From assembly GCA_031763025.1 (NCBI GenBank), contig JASSKH010000010.1:5823901-5887900 (forward strand): a DNA stretch of 64,000 bases, written 5' to 3'. The stretch comes from Macrocystis pyrifera (lineage: Eukaryota; Sar; Phaeophyceae; Laminariales; Laminariaceae). The notes under the pieces were generated by a model. The model saw only the letters and a program-made list of their open reading frames with translations, did not search any database and was not told where the DNA came from. The translations under genes were made by a program, and so were the position numbers. Below are positions 34,654 to 46,700 of the stretch, piece after piece; the first letter of the stretch is position 1; each line of letters opens with the position of its first letter.

Positions 34654-34753
34654 CCGGAGACCAAAGTAAACAGGTCCAAATATTGTTAGTAAAAATCCCT
34701 AAATATATAGGTTTTTGATGTATTCCATAGGTCCTGTTAACTATAGACCCCCG
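34654..34753. mobile_element. MITE, ACGGGGG family, copy b
   Basis: The left end CCGGAGACCAAAGTAAACAG and the reverse complement of the right end, CGGGGGTCTATAGTTAACAG, match imperfectly. Internal AATATTGTTAGTAAAAATC is shared with copy d at 56465. It sits at the inner edge of the right terminal repeat of the 1.46-kb element. Confidence 0.65.
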
Positions 34754-34789
34754 TTATACTAACAACCACCCTCCGTAGTAGTAGATATG

Positions 34790-37700
34790 TTTGGGCGCTG
34801 TACCATGATACGGTCATACCTTGTGTTAAAGTCAAAATTAGTCAACAAGATCCCAGCGGGCTTTTTGTCGTATCTCCTTGTTCTTCTCAAAGCGCTTTAT
34901 ACTCCGTTTCACGGATATCATGTTTTAGATCTCCTGTGCGGTAGACCCTCAGACGCATTTCCTTCCACGCCATTCGTAGCAGCATCGCTCCATCCTTTCA
35001 CTACCCTTTTTGCATCTAAATAGCAAGACTCTCCGTTACACAAATATTTGTGCTGACGCTACGCCGTAGGTAGCTTGCTACTCCCCCTCTACCCTCCTGC
35101 CTGTGGTCGCTTGGATGTCCCGTAATGCGAGCTTGTACGAGTAAGCTGGTGACCTGAGAGGTCGGTGAAATGATCTGTAGAATGCGTTTCTTGGGGATGC
35201 TTTCGTTGGTCATGGACCCCCCCATTGCGTCTCTCGACCCCACTCATTTGCCGCGAGCTGATGGATCATGTCGTTTCCTTCCTTTCAAGACGTCAAACGC
35301 TTTCCACCTCAAATTTAGCAAGCTTGTGGCCGCAGACATTGAAGTACGCATGTCCAGGGCGGGTGTAGTAGTTGCGCTTCCGCGCCTCATAAGTGGATGC
35401 GGCTGATCCATCTCGATCAGCACTCCCGGCACGCTGGTAGACTCCAGCCTGGGGGCCTGAATATATTTGACATGGACTCGCATGCGTATGTATTGGAGAT
35501 CCGATGCCTTGACCTCTCGGCGGCCTCTGTTGCAGGTTCTCCTAAATTTCAACTCAAACAAGCTCGTGAGATTATGACAATAAATGGGTCCTGAGGGTTT
35601 GGTGACGTTTGGGTGAACAGTTTGACCCACAGTATGTGTCACACTTGTTTCGTAGAGTATCGACAGATCGGGGGAAGTCACATACGACGATTTGTTGCTT
35701 ATTGTTTACATTCACTGTTCAACCTGGTTCAGCGAATATGCGACGAATTCCTGCACCTGCCACAACTTGTAGAGGCGTTCATGCGAGAAATTCCGGTGCT
35801 TGGTTCCTGTCTGCAACCGCACCACCAGCGCTTGGGGTCGGCCCCACCACCCGAGCGCAGGGCGACCCAATCGCCGAGGCGGCACTCACCCAGGTCTAGC
35901 GATGTCAACTCGAAGCAATAGCTTTCCTTGTGGGTTCGGCCTCCTATTAATAGTGAAAGCCGAAGCTGCTGATCTCTCGAGACTCGTGACTCTCTATAAT
36001 ACCGGCATGACGAGGTTCAGACGTACCAGCTACCACGTTGTGTTTAGGTTATTGGTTTGAGCACGTAATACGTTACTGCGATTACGCCAGCTCTCGGAGT
36101 CGGCTCCGCCACCCGAGGGTACGGCCACCCCGTGACCCAAGCGACGCTCACCTAGTCCTCGGGGCATAAACCCGAAACAGCACCTCCCTTGTGGGGCCAT
36201 CTCGCCAGTGAAGACCATCTGCCGCTGCGCTCTCGCTTCTTCAATTACCGGCAGGTTGATGCCTCGAGCAGCGAGTGGCCTTCGCTGCTCGTGTATATAT
36301 TCGAGCCCAACCTTAAAATGCAGCAAACGATCACAGCGCAGTCCGGATAACGTGCGCGGAACGCCGACACCACTCGATGCAACGATGGAGCACTATTGCT
36401 GCTCGACTGCTGCTCGTGGTAGACCGTGCATACCTCTGATCGAACCACCTGGTTATGTGGTGGATGAAGGCTCCAGGCTCTTCGCGCGCGCCCCAAACAT
36501 CAGAGAAAAAATTGCCGATCCCACAGTAGGATCAAAACGTGAAACATGTGCTTCAAAAAGCGCCGTACTTCGGCGGACCTAGATTTTCCCGGCCCACCCT
36601 GATTTCGGTGCAAGCGTATTTTCGTGTCAACCCTTTCTTGAATACAAAGTTGCACCGAACGATTTTGATTCCGAAACTAAGAGGCAGTACGAGTACTGTA
36701 CATACAGTCCTACGAATATTGTAACGGGCATCTGTCTGTTGGATGAAAATAGAGCATGAATCATGCCTGGGCTCGCCGTCCATGTCGTTGTGATCTAACT
36801 CACCGTGTTTGGGAGCGATTTCATTTGCACTGAACAACTGGTGGTGATATATATATATATGTGTGCGTTGGACAGTACGAATACTGTTCTGATAGGTTAC
36901 TGCCTTGATTGTATGTGTTATTTTTTGAAGAGACGGTGCTTGCTGGGAGAAATGTGTCAAGCCAGCTACTCGTATATTTACCCTTCTTCGGATGAAACGT
37001 TGAGCCAGCTCGTATATTTACCCGCTACGGGGTGCTGTTGTTCGGATCAAACGTTGAACCGAACAGATTTCGGTCGTGAAAATCTGCAGGGTCCGTAGAG
37101 CACTATTTAGCACAAACCCTTTGAGGACCCCCTGTCTGGTGAGAGCATAAGTCATGACTGGGCTCGTCCAACATGTCGTCGTCGTGTGGGTCATTGTATT
37201 GTCGAAACATGTCGTTCGCATAGCTGCCGTCCAAGCCACACCAAACATCCGCTGCTGCTATGTTTGATAGGTGTCCGCCGTGACCTGTATTTTTTTAAAG
37301 ATACGTAACGTGTACTAACAGAAATACTCGCACTTTCTACCTTTGCGGCGGCTGTTTGGTTTGACCATGTGTCGATGCGATTTCGGTCGCGAACAAGGCC
37401 ACGCGGTGTGCGCTTGATGGTACAAAGCCTTGTGCGTTGTTGTCTTTATTCGCTTCCTGATGCCTAGTGGCGTCTAGCGGCGCGCTGTGTGCTTCTACAA
37501 CATAATATGTCGGTACGTAGCACGTTGCATTATTCCCGCGCAATTCAGTAACGACTGCATTCGGGAGTATTTATTTACAGTAGTGTTCGATCTGTTCGAC
37601 CCCTAATATAGTTGGAGGTATGTCAGATGGATGAAGCGTTCTACGATAGAGGCAACACACTTCTGCCAAAATATTGTCTCCTTTACCCCAAAACGTCGGA

Positions 37701-38860
37701 CTGCCAGTCTTGTTTCAAAAATGACGTCATTGTATACTGGAGCCCAGAGGGTTATTCATCGGGATACAATTTGATTTTCGCCGAAGTCAGTTTTCGGGTG
37801 TGAGGAACACCTTAAGTGAGTAGCCTCGGAAAAATTGGAGTGAATATCGTAAAACGCTTCGTTCGGATGGCATACGTACGTCAAAAACCGATTTACAGCT
37901 GCATGTCTCCAGGCCTCAAGGGCCCAAAAATATACGAGCGGTATTGGTCGACAAAATATTCGCTCATCTTAGCAAGCGCCGTTGTAATCGACGGTGACAT
38001 GGTGACGCCTATTCCGTAGATCCTGTTGTTTACGGTGCTCTTCATCTCCCTCGCGCGTGGTGTGCGATTGCATATGAAATCCTAGGTAAAAACCTACAAC
38101 GATTCGCTCTACATCTCAGCTTCAACACATGAGTAGTAATGATAGTGTCTGCACAAAACAAATGTAGCTTACAGCCGTATACACATATACCGAGTTTGAT
38201 AAACCAGGCTGTGTTGCCCTACAGAGGTACCCTACAGTACACCACGAATATATATTACTTTATGCCAAACAGACTTTTTTTCAGGAATACCTTACTTTTC
38301 TCGTCCGGCCGCTGGTCTTCTCTCGCACTCTAGGCTGCGTGGCACACATAGAGCCCGCGTGTACACCACGGCACAAATCCGTGGCGCGTGCTCTGGGCCT
38401 CCGAAGTCGAGAATTTTTGCAAATAACTACGGGAGTCATTCCGACCTGCTAGAGCCAAGCAGGACAATGGAGACGCCACAAGTTTTAAGATTCTTGTCTG
38501 CTGCTGGCTGCCTCTGTATCATGTCTGATCACACCGTCCCTTGAGCCCTCTACAGAGGCAGCCACGGCACTGCAACAGTCGTTCATCAAGCTTTCCCTTT
38601 TGCGGCGGCCACGGAGAGCATTTTTGTGTGTGTGGGCCGTGATTCCTGTCGACCTAGGAAGTAGGAACGAACACATACATATTCCCGAGAAAGGTGCAAC
38701 TAATTGGATGCTGCGCAGGGGGAGGACGACGATTCGTACGAACTTCTTCCGTATTTCAAAAGCAACGCCCAGCCACGGTGCGCACTTAAACAGCAGCAGC
38801 AGTACAACATAAGTGTTCGTATAGTATGTGTGTGCAGTGTTCACCAGGTCGAGCAACCGA
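34790..38860. other. No supported gene; scattered short duplications
   Basis: About 115 bp at 35828-35942 are duplicated loosely at 36087-36202 (shared CCACCCGAG and CTCCCTTGTGGG-like segments). GGGCTCG-TCCA-CATGTCGT segments recur near 36770 and 37163, and ATTTCGGTCG near 37069 and 37380. No coding frame with a recognisable motif was found. Confidence 0.45.
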
Positions 38861-39676
38861 GTGATCTTATTCTCGTGTCCTTTTTTTTCTGTGCACTACG
38901 CTGGGAAACCTACCCGGTCGTGGTGGGTAGTCAACAATAATCACCTACCCGGTCGTGATGGATAGTCAACAATCATCAATCCCGCACGACCACGAGATTT
39001 TCCTCTGCGTCTCTGCTGAATTCTCTCTGGGTTGAAAATCTTAATATTTTTGAAATCGCCCGTTTTTATTATCAACCTCACTCAGCAGCAGCAGTGAAAG
39101 CAGCAGCTACAGCATCAGATATAGCTGCAGCAGTACACGTCTGTCGAGCTGTCGAGCGTCCTACATGTTTCACCTGAGCCGTTTGACGTACGCCGCACAC
39201 CTCACAGCGAGCACGTGCGTGAACACGAAACTGGTTCCCTCGGTCCGTCTACCTCTGCAAACTGCTTCAACCTGGCCAATAGCAGCAGTAGTAGGTAGAT
39301 GCCCTCAACCGCAAATAATACGTAGCCTGTAGATTTTACAAAAATAGTCACTATAGTCGTAGTAGTGTAGTATCAGGTAGTGTGTGGCGTGTATGATGCT
39401 TCTACCTTTACTACAGTACATTTATCTGGGTAGTAGTGGTAGTGGCGTACATTAACAGTAACAGTATAGCAGTCATGCCCCCAACTCGTGGTACCGCTTG
39501 CTTGCTACGTCGCCGTTGTGTCGTAGTTTTAGTGTTAGAGGAACAACAGTAGTTACAAGTAGTATTAAGAGTAGGTATCGGAATGCATTCTTTACTCATG
39601 CTACTTCTACCTGTACTGCATCTACGTATTGCTGGTGGTGGTGTATATACAATAGTACCGTACTACATATAGCAGT

Positions 39677-40183
39677 TGTGAAGCGGTGACCGCTCTAGGG
39701 TAGTGGTAAGGGTAGTGGTAAGGGACGCAGGTGGCTCTGGCAGCTGGAAAGCAGTGCTTCGCTTCTTCTGATTTAGATCTTCTTACTGATGGCGAGAGCT
39801 GAGGAGGTGCTCTGGTAGAGAAGTGAGAGGTAGGGGGGGCGGGACTCGACGCCCAGATATACTCGTCCCACCCCACGCCACAAGCTCTCCTAAATTCCTC
39901 TTATCTGATGTACGCCTACAGAACTTTCCTATGGCTACCTATCGTTCTTCTGCTAATATAATAATATCTCACTTCGTGATCCTATCTGCGTTAAGGAACA
40001 TTACTCTCATCTAAGGGGTTTTCCGCCCTAGGAAACATTCTTAAGAGAACGTTACTCTCAACTAACGGAATATCCGCCGGGTTAATCCATTCTTTGGATT
40101 ATTCTCGTATTCGTGAGACTACAAGACTGCAACGTATTATCTATATCTACAGCCCATGACTACTCCACCCATATCGCATTAGC
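39677..40183 (-). repeat. Gypsy 2, 3' LTR
   Basis: The boundaries are set by comparison with R1 copy A on the left (ATATAGCAGT then TGTGAAGCGG) and with the shared gypsy internal sequence ACCCTGAATAGTCGTATATG on the right. Inside are the repeated GGAACATTACTCTCATCTAA/GAACGTTACTCTCAACTAAC segments. Confidence 0.65.
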
Positions 40184-41742
40184 GCACCCTGAATAGTCGT
40201 ATATGCAGACCACAAGATGGTCGGAGGGTGATGACAAAGTTCATCCCAAACGGCCAGAAAAAAGTGGTCGAAGATGCGGCTATTCGAAACAAAAGAAATG
40301 AGGCTATAGATCCCCCCACACCTCGTAATAAAACCCAAACACTACGAAGAGGGGGTGTTTGCTGAGAACAACCACTGAAAGGGAGACTAAAGGAGAGAGA
40401 GACACAGAACTCAAAGCAGAGGCGAAAGGAAAAATCACCCAAAATGAAAACAAAGAAAGACGAACGCAAAATGAGACAGAAACCGAAGCGAAAGCTGAAG
40501 AAGAAAACGAAGACCCAATTGAAGGCAAAAGAAGGACGTACAAGTGTTTCACTGGAGCCATTGTTTGGGGCCCAAGGAGGTACGAAAGGGTTGTTCGCTG
40601 AACCGGGTTGGCCAACGAGGAAACTCTAAAAAGGAGACAGCGATCACATTTCAAAACATATATATATATATCCGCTAGGCCCCATGCCTTGTCTTGTGGC
40701 GAAGGTCCTAACATGGTAGACATCACGCGAGACAGAAGGGACACAGCTAGAGTGCTATGAGGGTTGCGTGTACTAGGGACTCCTAAAACCGATAGACGCA
40801 ACAAACTACGCGGCGTCTCGGAGACCTGTTCGTGGTGTGAACAAAACCGGCAAACGTAGCAAGGTAGCCAACTCAACAAAAACAAACTCAAAGACGGTGG
40901 CGGCAAGAAAATCCGCAAGAAAATCGGCCTAAAGCGTGCAGTTCGAAGTTGTAGATAGCGCGGGGCCCAAACACTAGCGTGTGCAACTCGGTCAACCGGG
41001 GCGACATCAAACGTGGTGTCGTTTGCCAGAGGACAGAAGGGTGTGCGGAATACCGAACAAGAAGAAAAGAGGAAGAAAAGGGAACGAGAAAACGAAATAC
41101 CATCGGGACCAGAAAACAGACAAAAAGCTGGACACAGGTCAGGAGAAATCGATCATGTCCGAACCGCTTATGTATGGCCGATAACTCAGCGGCCTTCCGG
41201 GGCGGCAATGCTATCGGGACCCTAATTGTCAAACACGGAAGAAACACGGGTGAGCTGGAAGCTCGATATAGTCTTAGCTCGAGGATTGTCTGAAACACGG
41301 GTCGGCGGAAGTCGACTAAGGTCAGAGCACAGCTCAGGCTACAACACGATTTTACCTCGGCGTGATATCGCCGATAATTGGCTGTAGGCTAGTGGAGTAC
41401 AAACACAAATGCAAATGAAGGTATCGCTACGAGTCAGTGGCCTGAACGTAAGGAGGTTACACGGAGCCGTAGGCGATAAGAAGAAAAACAAACGGGGGGG
41501 GTGGGGGGGGACGATGATAGTCCCAAACACACCCAAAAAAAAGAAACATACACGGTCTCGGATCGGTAGCCAACACGGGGTCGGTCAAGCGATACCGGTG
41601 GCGGTAGATGGAAACAAACACTCCCAAGAAGATGACTGCTGATGACTATTGAAGACTACCCCTGAAGAACTACTCCTAAGATATTGCAGACTAACCAGAA
41701 CCAAATACCCAGAACTAACAAAAGACTAAACTAAGGCTAACC

Positions 41743-42440
41743 AGGGGGGGGAGTGGAAACGGTGGGGGTTCCGCGGGACACATCAGAGTTCCGCAGCACC
41801 CCACGTGCTAGGCTCCCATTCCCATGGCGTTGAAGACACCACGATCCGTATACGGCTTTCCGTGCTGTAGCGTAGCGGGCGGGTTGGAGGTCGATCTTGA
41901 TCGGGCCGGGGTCGTCCAGGAACCGGACGATGTAGGAGCTTCCCGGTGAAGACTCCGGCGGAGTTCCCGAAGAGGCGTCAGGGGGTGAGCTGTGAGCGAC
42001 CTTGCCCAGCCACCAAAGACCGTCGCGCGCCTTGTACCATATGTGTGCTCCGGAGGGTAGGATGGTGGTGCTGAAGTTGTGGAGCCAAAGACTGCGGGAG
42101 ACCAAGGCGTAGCCTGGGGCGAGGAAGATTTGCCCTTGAGATCGGGCCAGTTCGCGGTGAGCGGCGCCGATGCGCATCTGGCGGTAGAGGCGATTCGTCT
42201 GGCGGTGCTGGGTTGGTGATCGTGACCAGTAAAGTAGGATGTGGCGCCGGAAGTGTTGAAGGTCCAGCTCGCGTTCCCAAGAGGGGCTGAGAAGTCCAGT
42301 CCAGTGAGTCTCGTACAGAACGGCGATGACCCCGCCGCGGCCGCGTACGAGTTAATGGCCAGTGATCTGCCCGACCTCGAGGCGTTCCGGTGGAGGAGTG
42401 ACGTCGTCGACGGTGACGTGGTAAGGGGGGGACTTGGCGG
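41743..42440 (-). pseudogene. Gypsy 2 integrase C-terminal region
   Basis: On the minus strand the frame from 42177 reads RIGAAHRELARSQGQIFLAP, HIWYKARDGLWWLGKV and YIVRFLDDPGPIKIDLQPAR. In Ty3/gypsy elements the integrase is followed by a small SH3-like or chromodomain-like C-terminal region that binds DNA or chromatin; the W-x-G-K-V pattern fits such a barrel. The same segment is present at 19540-19700 in gypsy 1. Confidence 0.6.
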
Positions 42441-43304
42441 CAGAAGCTGTGAGCACGTATGTAGTAAGGTCCGCGGGCAGATGCTTGGGGATGTCGCTGG
42501 TGTCGTCGGGGTTCCGGCAAGGGTTGCATCGTTGGACGGAGACGCGTGGCTTGGAGTCCCGTCCCGGAAGGTCCGATGGAAGGTCGAGGAAAAGTAGCTT
42601 GTCGTGAAGGGGGCGATTGTCGGGGGTGTTTGAGGCGGGCGTCGGCCCTACGTCGTGCCCCAATCCATGGTACTGCGTGGTTGTTTGACCTCTGTGAGGT
42701 TGTATATTGTATGAGCGTTTGGTCAGCAGTAGTACTTAGTAGTATAGTTAGTAGTATAGATAGCAGTCGTAGCAGTAGTACTGTAGTCGTGTACCAGGCA
42801 GTATTTTGTAGAGTGTATGCTGCTTCTACCTGTACTACATCTGCGTAGTAGCGGTATGGTGGTGTAAAGTGACGGTATAAATAGTAGTCAACCCATGCTA
42901 CCGCGTGCATGTAGAAGTGTAGTATCCACCACAAAAAGGTTAGTACTTAGTTCCTGCCGACTACTATTAATAAGTATTACTCTTTCCTTCGAGCAACACG
43001 CTAACCTATGGCTCCCGTTTCCGCCAACAACAGCTACACGGGAGTTACCTGTGACTCTCTTTTCGCCTTGCGACGCCCCCGGGATTTCACGTTGCTCACA
43101 TCCCAAAGGGGAACCTTGTATATATATGCGATATTGTTGGTCCTGTGCTGTCAGCGCTCCTCAGCGTTTGTAGATATATTTTTTGCGTTCATGCTAGCGC
43201 GAGATGATGCGGGACGAAACTGCCTCATCATGATCCCCGACCCCGAGTGTGTCGGAGGCGGCCTCGGGCGTGGTTGCGCCGTGCCCTGGCTGCCGGCTGG
43301 CCGG

Positions 43305-43700
43305 GTGTGAATACGTCAGCTGTGCGTTGGACCGGTTGAGTCGTCGATACTTGATGTATCACGGTCTCGTGGTGAAAGAATTTGGTTGTCGGCCTACCTT
43401 TGCCCCGTGAGGCCTACTCTTGGCCCAACAAACTCTTTTCCAAAGTATTATAGCTTGAACCATTAGGATGTCCTTGGCAGCCGTGGCCGGGTGTGCTGTG
43501 CTCGGTTCTCGCAGAAGGTTTTGATTAAAACATCAGCTGTGAGTTGGACGAGTTGAGTGATCGATACTTGATTGATCACAATCTCGTGTCCAAACATTTT
43601 GGTTGACAGCCTACCTGTGCCCCGTCAGGCCTATCTTTGACCCGTCAAACCCTCTCATGAACTATAATAGTTTTGAGCATTGGGATATCTTTGACGGCCG
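43305..43700 (+). repeat. Two ~190-bp direct units (period ~225 bp)
   Basis: TCGATACTTGATGTATCACG at 43346 and TCGATACTTGATTGATCACA at 43562 start matching stretches that share ATCTCGTG, TTTGGTTG, CCTACC and GCCCCGT-AGGCCTA. A third, inverted relative lies at 45594-45677. Confidence 0.7.
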
Positions 43701-44429
43701 CCCGTCAAGGGGCAAATGTGCCGTCAACCGACATCTAGGCTCGCTCGCGACGGTAAATATATTCTGTTTTCGATGCCAGTACCCAGATTGAACCTCTTCT
43801 CCATTTATGCCGAAACGGGAGAGGCCGAATCCTCCCCGGCTTTCGACAGCTCATGTCGCCAAGAGTGTGGGGAATATGGGCTGGTGTGGCCGGTCTCATG
43901 CTCCACCGTTGCTTGTGCGTTGAAGGTTGAGCGTTCCAGAAACGAGTGTCGAAATTCCAATTCGGGCTATTTTACGTGTGAAAGCACGAGTTTCGCGCAA
44001 AAATGTTGAGATTCGTAGGCTAGCATATGGTCGGGAAACGAGCGTCACGAGCCTCTTCGACTGCTTCGCACGCCGGGCGACCAGGCTCCGTGAGGCAGAG
44101 AAGACGGGGTCTTTAGTTGCGACAGAATGGGATGAGTCTACGCCGCGGGAGGAGCGGTACAGTGGTAGAGGTACAACGGGTGTCTACGATTCGGTTTTTT
44201 GTTTACACGCAGCAGGCAGCAGCAATGGCAATGATTGCTATCAATGGGAATGGCTATAGCCATTCACATTAGGCAATAGCAATGGCAAGGACGAGTACAT
44301 ACCATTGCCATTGGGCACCAGTATCACATGTGGCGTGGAGTTTCGGTTGTATTGTGAAGGCGTTTTTATTTTAATCGTGTGACAGCCAAGCATGTACCGG
44401 CTACGACGAGGTACGACGACGACGTCATA

Positions 44430-44990
44430 CTTCTTCCTCCTCGTGCGCCTTCGGGTTCCCCTGTCCCGACTATTGTGCCAGGGGCAGTCTCGGGCCTGCA
44501 TTGTGAGCTGCTGCTGCTGATGATGACGATCCTGATCATCCGCTGCTCTGGTGCTGCTACTATGTATGTGCGTCTACTGTCCTGGTTTGCTGCTGTTTCT
44601 CCTGATGCTGCTGCTTTGCCTGGAAAATATTTTTGCTGCCTACCCCCGTGGGCATGGAAATATGCAAGTTAACCCCTCTCGGTGATGTGTCTCCGCACTA
44701 AAGCTGAGATACTGACCCATCTGATTCGGGAGCTGTACGAGTACCGTCTCGCAATTGACACTTTTTTGGTGTCTCGGCGGAGGTCTCGTGCCAACGGAGT
44801 TTTTTTATGATACGTACCTGTACGGTATGCTGCTGGTATTTGCTGCTGTGAGCTTGCCGCACCAACATAGTAACCGGCGCTTCGTACTGTCGACTAACCT
44901 CGATCGACTGATGCCCGACTATTTGTTTGGTATCTATCTGCATACGGAATATACAGTGCGGACGCCGAGCGTCTCATACGTACGAGCTGG
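44430..44990 (+). repeat. R2 direct repeat, copy 1
   Basis: It matches 46130-46700 over ~560 bp. Shared blocks include CCCCTGTCCCGACT, GGAGCTGTACGAGTACCGTC, TCTCGCAATTGACA and CGGACGCCGAGCGTCT. Translated frames of both copies keep similar peptides near the right end (YLFGIYLHTEYTVRTPSV here, FSIYLYGTYTIRTPSVLYV there). This may reflect old coding sequence, but no family is recognised. Confidence 0.75.
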
Positions 44991-45059
44991 GCCAGTAAAA
45001 TGGATAAACCATCCGAAGGTCGTATCTCGTGAACCACTGCGAATTAGGACTTGAAATTT

Positions 45060-45300
45060 GCACGTCTTTCTTCGGGATTTTTCCCGTTGTGAACATAAGG
45101 CGGGATTCCGCGGGCTACGGGATAATCCCGTGATCCGGTGGAATTTTGAAAATCCCGTTCCTGTCAAAACTGATCGGGTGGAAATGTTCGCGATCCCGAT
45201 CCCGTCCCGTGTCTTTTTTTTCAAATGCCCATCCCGTGCAAAGTAATCCCGTGTAATTTGGGAAAATCCCGTGAACTCCGAGTCCCGTCCCGTGCAAACC
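45060..45300. repeat. CCCGT-motif array
   Basis: The hexamer TCCCGT or its complement recurs about a dozen times in 240 bp, for example in TTTTCCCGTTGTG, ATAATCCCGTGATCC, GATCCCGATCCCGTCCCGTG and AATCCCGTGTAATTTGGGAA. Spacing is irregular. No coding sense is apparent. Confidence 0.8.
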
Positions 45301-45389
45301 CTTTGAAATGCCTTTGACGCCCCGTCTAGGCATTGTGTGAGCATGGGCACGAGAAAAGAGAAAAACGCACAGCGGCAGTAGCAGCAGCA

Positions 45390-45545
45390 GCAGGCCTCGG
45401 GCGTGCGTGGTGTGCTGCTGCTGTTGCTGCTGCTGCTGATGCTGCTGCTGCTACTGCTGCTGCTCTGCTGCTGCTCTGCTGCTGCTCTGCTGCTGCTCTG
45501 CTGCTGCTGCTACGTGCAGCTGCTGTATTGTTCTGCTGTTGCCGT
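45390..45545. repeat. CTG trinucleotide microsatellite
   Basis: Nearly continuous CTGCTG runs are broken by CTCTGCTGCTG units. Leu- and Gln/Ala/Ser-rich frames on both strands here are by-products. Confidence 0.9.
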
Positions 45546-45593
45546 TCACGCTGTCTCTTTTGCGGAGTAGGTTGGCCTAAGATGTATGTCAAA

Positions 45594-45677
45594 AGAGGGT
45601 TTGACGGGCCGAAAGGTAAGCCTGACGGGGCAAAGGTAGGCCGTGAACCAAACTCTTTAGCCACGAGACTTTGATCA
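45594..45677 (-). repeat. Inverted relative of the 43.56-kb unit
   Basis: GAGGGTTTGACGGG at the left and CACGAGACTTTGATCA at the right match the reverse complement of 43570-43665. Together with the plus-oriented units this forms a long-distance inverted repeat around R2 copy 1. Confidence 0.7.
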
Positions 45678-46129
45678 AACAATTTTCGACCACTCAACAG
45701 GTCTTACGCACAGCTGACCTATTGGAAATGTTTCCGTGGGAACCGAGCGACAGCACACCCGATCAGCCGGCAGCCAGAGCACGTCACGCTCTCACGCTTG
45801 CCGCTCGTCACGTTTTTAAGAAAGAAAAAGTTCCTACGGGCACGAGCACGCACTCGTTGGGACTCGATCCCACAACTTGACTTTAGTGGGGACGAGATTC
45901 GCCAACTACAAAGTAACTACATCGGGGACGCCATTATAACTTTCCTCGTCGTGCCCCACCGTGCTCCCCTGCCTCGATTGATGTGCCGTGGGCGGCCTCG
46001 GGCGTGCGTGATGTGCTACTGCTGCTGATACTACCGTTGCTCTGCTGCTGCTCGGGTGCTGCTGCCAGGGGCAGCTGCTGTGTTGTTCGGCTGTTGCTGC
46101 TGCTGCTCACGCAGGCCCCCTCGCGGAGT

Positions 46130-46700
46130 TGCTCGGCCGGAGATATATCCTTATGCTTTTCCTCCTCGTGCGCCACCGTCCTCCCCTGTCCCGACTGTTG
46201 TGCCAGGGGCAGCCTCGGGCGTGCATGACGTGCTACGGCTGGTGCTGCTGCCGCTGTTCATCCGCTACACTTGTGCTACTGCTTTGTATGTCCTTCTGCT
46301 GTTCTGTTCAGCAGCTAGTGCTGCTGCTTTGTCTGCGATATGTTTTTTTGCTGCTGACCCCCGTGTAAGCATGGTTATTGTGCAAGTAAAGTCCTTTCGG
46401 TGATGGATATCCACACCTTAAAGCTGAGAGACGGATCCATCTGCTTCGGAAGCTGTACGAGTACCGTCTCGCAATTGACATTTATATGGCGTCTCGGCGG
46501 GGGTCTCGTGCCAGCGTAATTTTCGTACGATATGTACCTGTACGCTATTCTGCTGCTTGCTGATGTTGAACTTGCTGCACCAACGTAATCGCCGACGCTT
46601 CGTACTGTCGATTAACTCGATCGACTGCTGCTCAACTATTTGTTTAGTATATATCTATACGGGACGTATACAATACGGACGCCGAGCGTCTTGTACGTTG
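46130..46700 (+). repeat. R2 direct repeat, copy 2
   Basis: This is the second copy of 44430-44990. A partial third copy of the left part (GTGCCCCACC, GGCCTCGGGCGTGCGTGATG) lies at 45945-46075, suggesting repeated local duplication. Confidence 0.75.

Larger units (their letters stand above)
33322..34781. mobile_element. 1.46-kb element with 25-bp terminal inverted repeats
   Basis: The left end 33322-33346 starts CTACTACGGAGGGTGTTTGT, and the reverse complement of 34757-34781 starts CTACTACGGAGGGTGGTTGT; 24 of 25 bases agree. Inside lie about three diverged ~190-bp units (near 33440, 33650 and 33840) sharing TTTGA-AAATT and the CTCCAC-GCG-G motif, and a MITE at 34654-34753. No transposase was recognised, so it looks non-autonomous. 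No clear target duplication was found. Confidence 0.6.
39677..42652 (-). mobile_element. Ty3/gypsy element 2 (broken fossil) inside R1 copy B
   Basis: The left LTR spans 39677-40183 and, read on the minus strand, begins TGCGCTAATGCGATATGG and ends CA. Next comes ~1.5 kb of A-rich non-coding sequence matching 18057-19430 of gypsy 1. Then 41743-42652 corresponds to the C-terminal part of pol (HIWYKARDGLWWLGKV and YIVRFLDDPGPIKIDLQPA on the minus strand). It is a broken fossil; the protein segment after the integrase is in better order here than in gypsy 1. Confidence 0.78.
38862..43125 (+). repeat. R1 repeat, copy B, split by gypsy element 2
   Basis: The left part 38862-39676 matches 3630-4390 of copy A. 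The right part 42653-43125 matches 4390-4840 of copy A. The intervening 39677-42652 is a gypsy element, so copy B was in place before that element arrived. The right end again lies just after GAACCTTGTATA. A short duplicated ACCTACCCGGTCGTG segment near 38910-38960 is specific to this copy. Confidence 0.8.

Noticed and set aside
45333-45674. Leu- and Ala-rich proteins around the CTG run
   Set aside because: Trinucleotide-repeat by-products on both strands.
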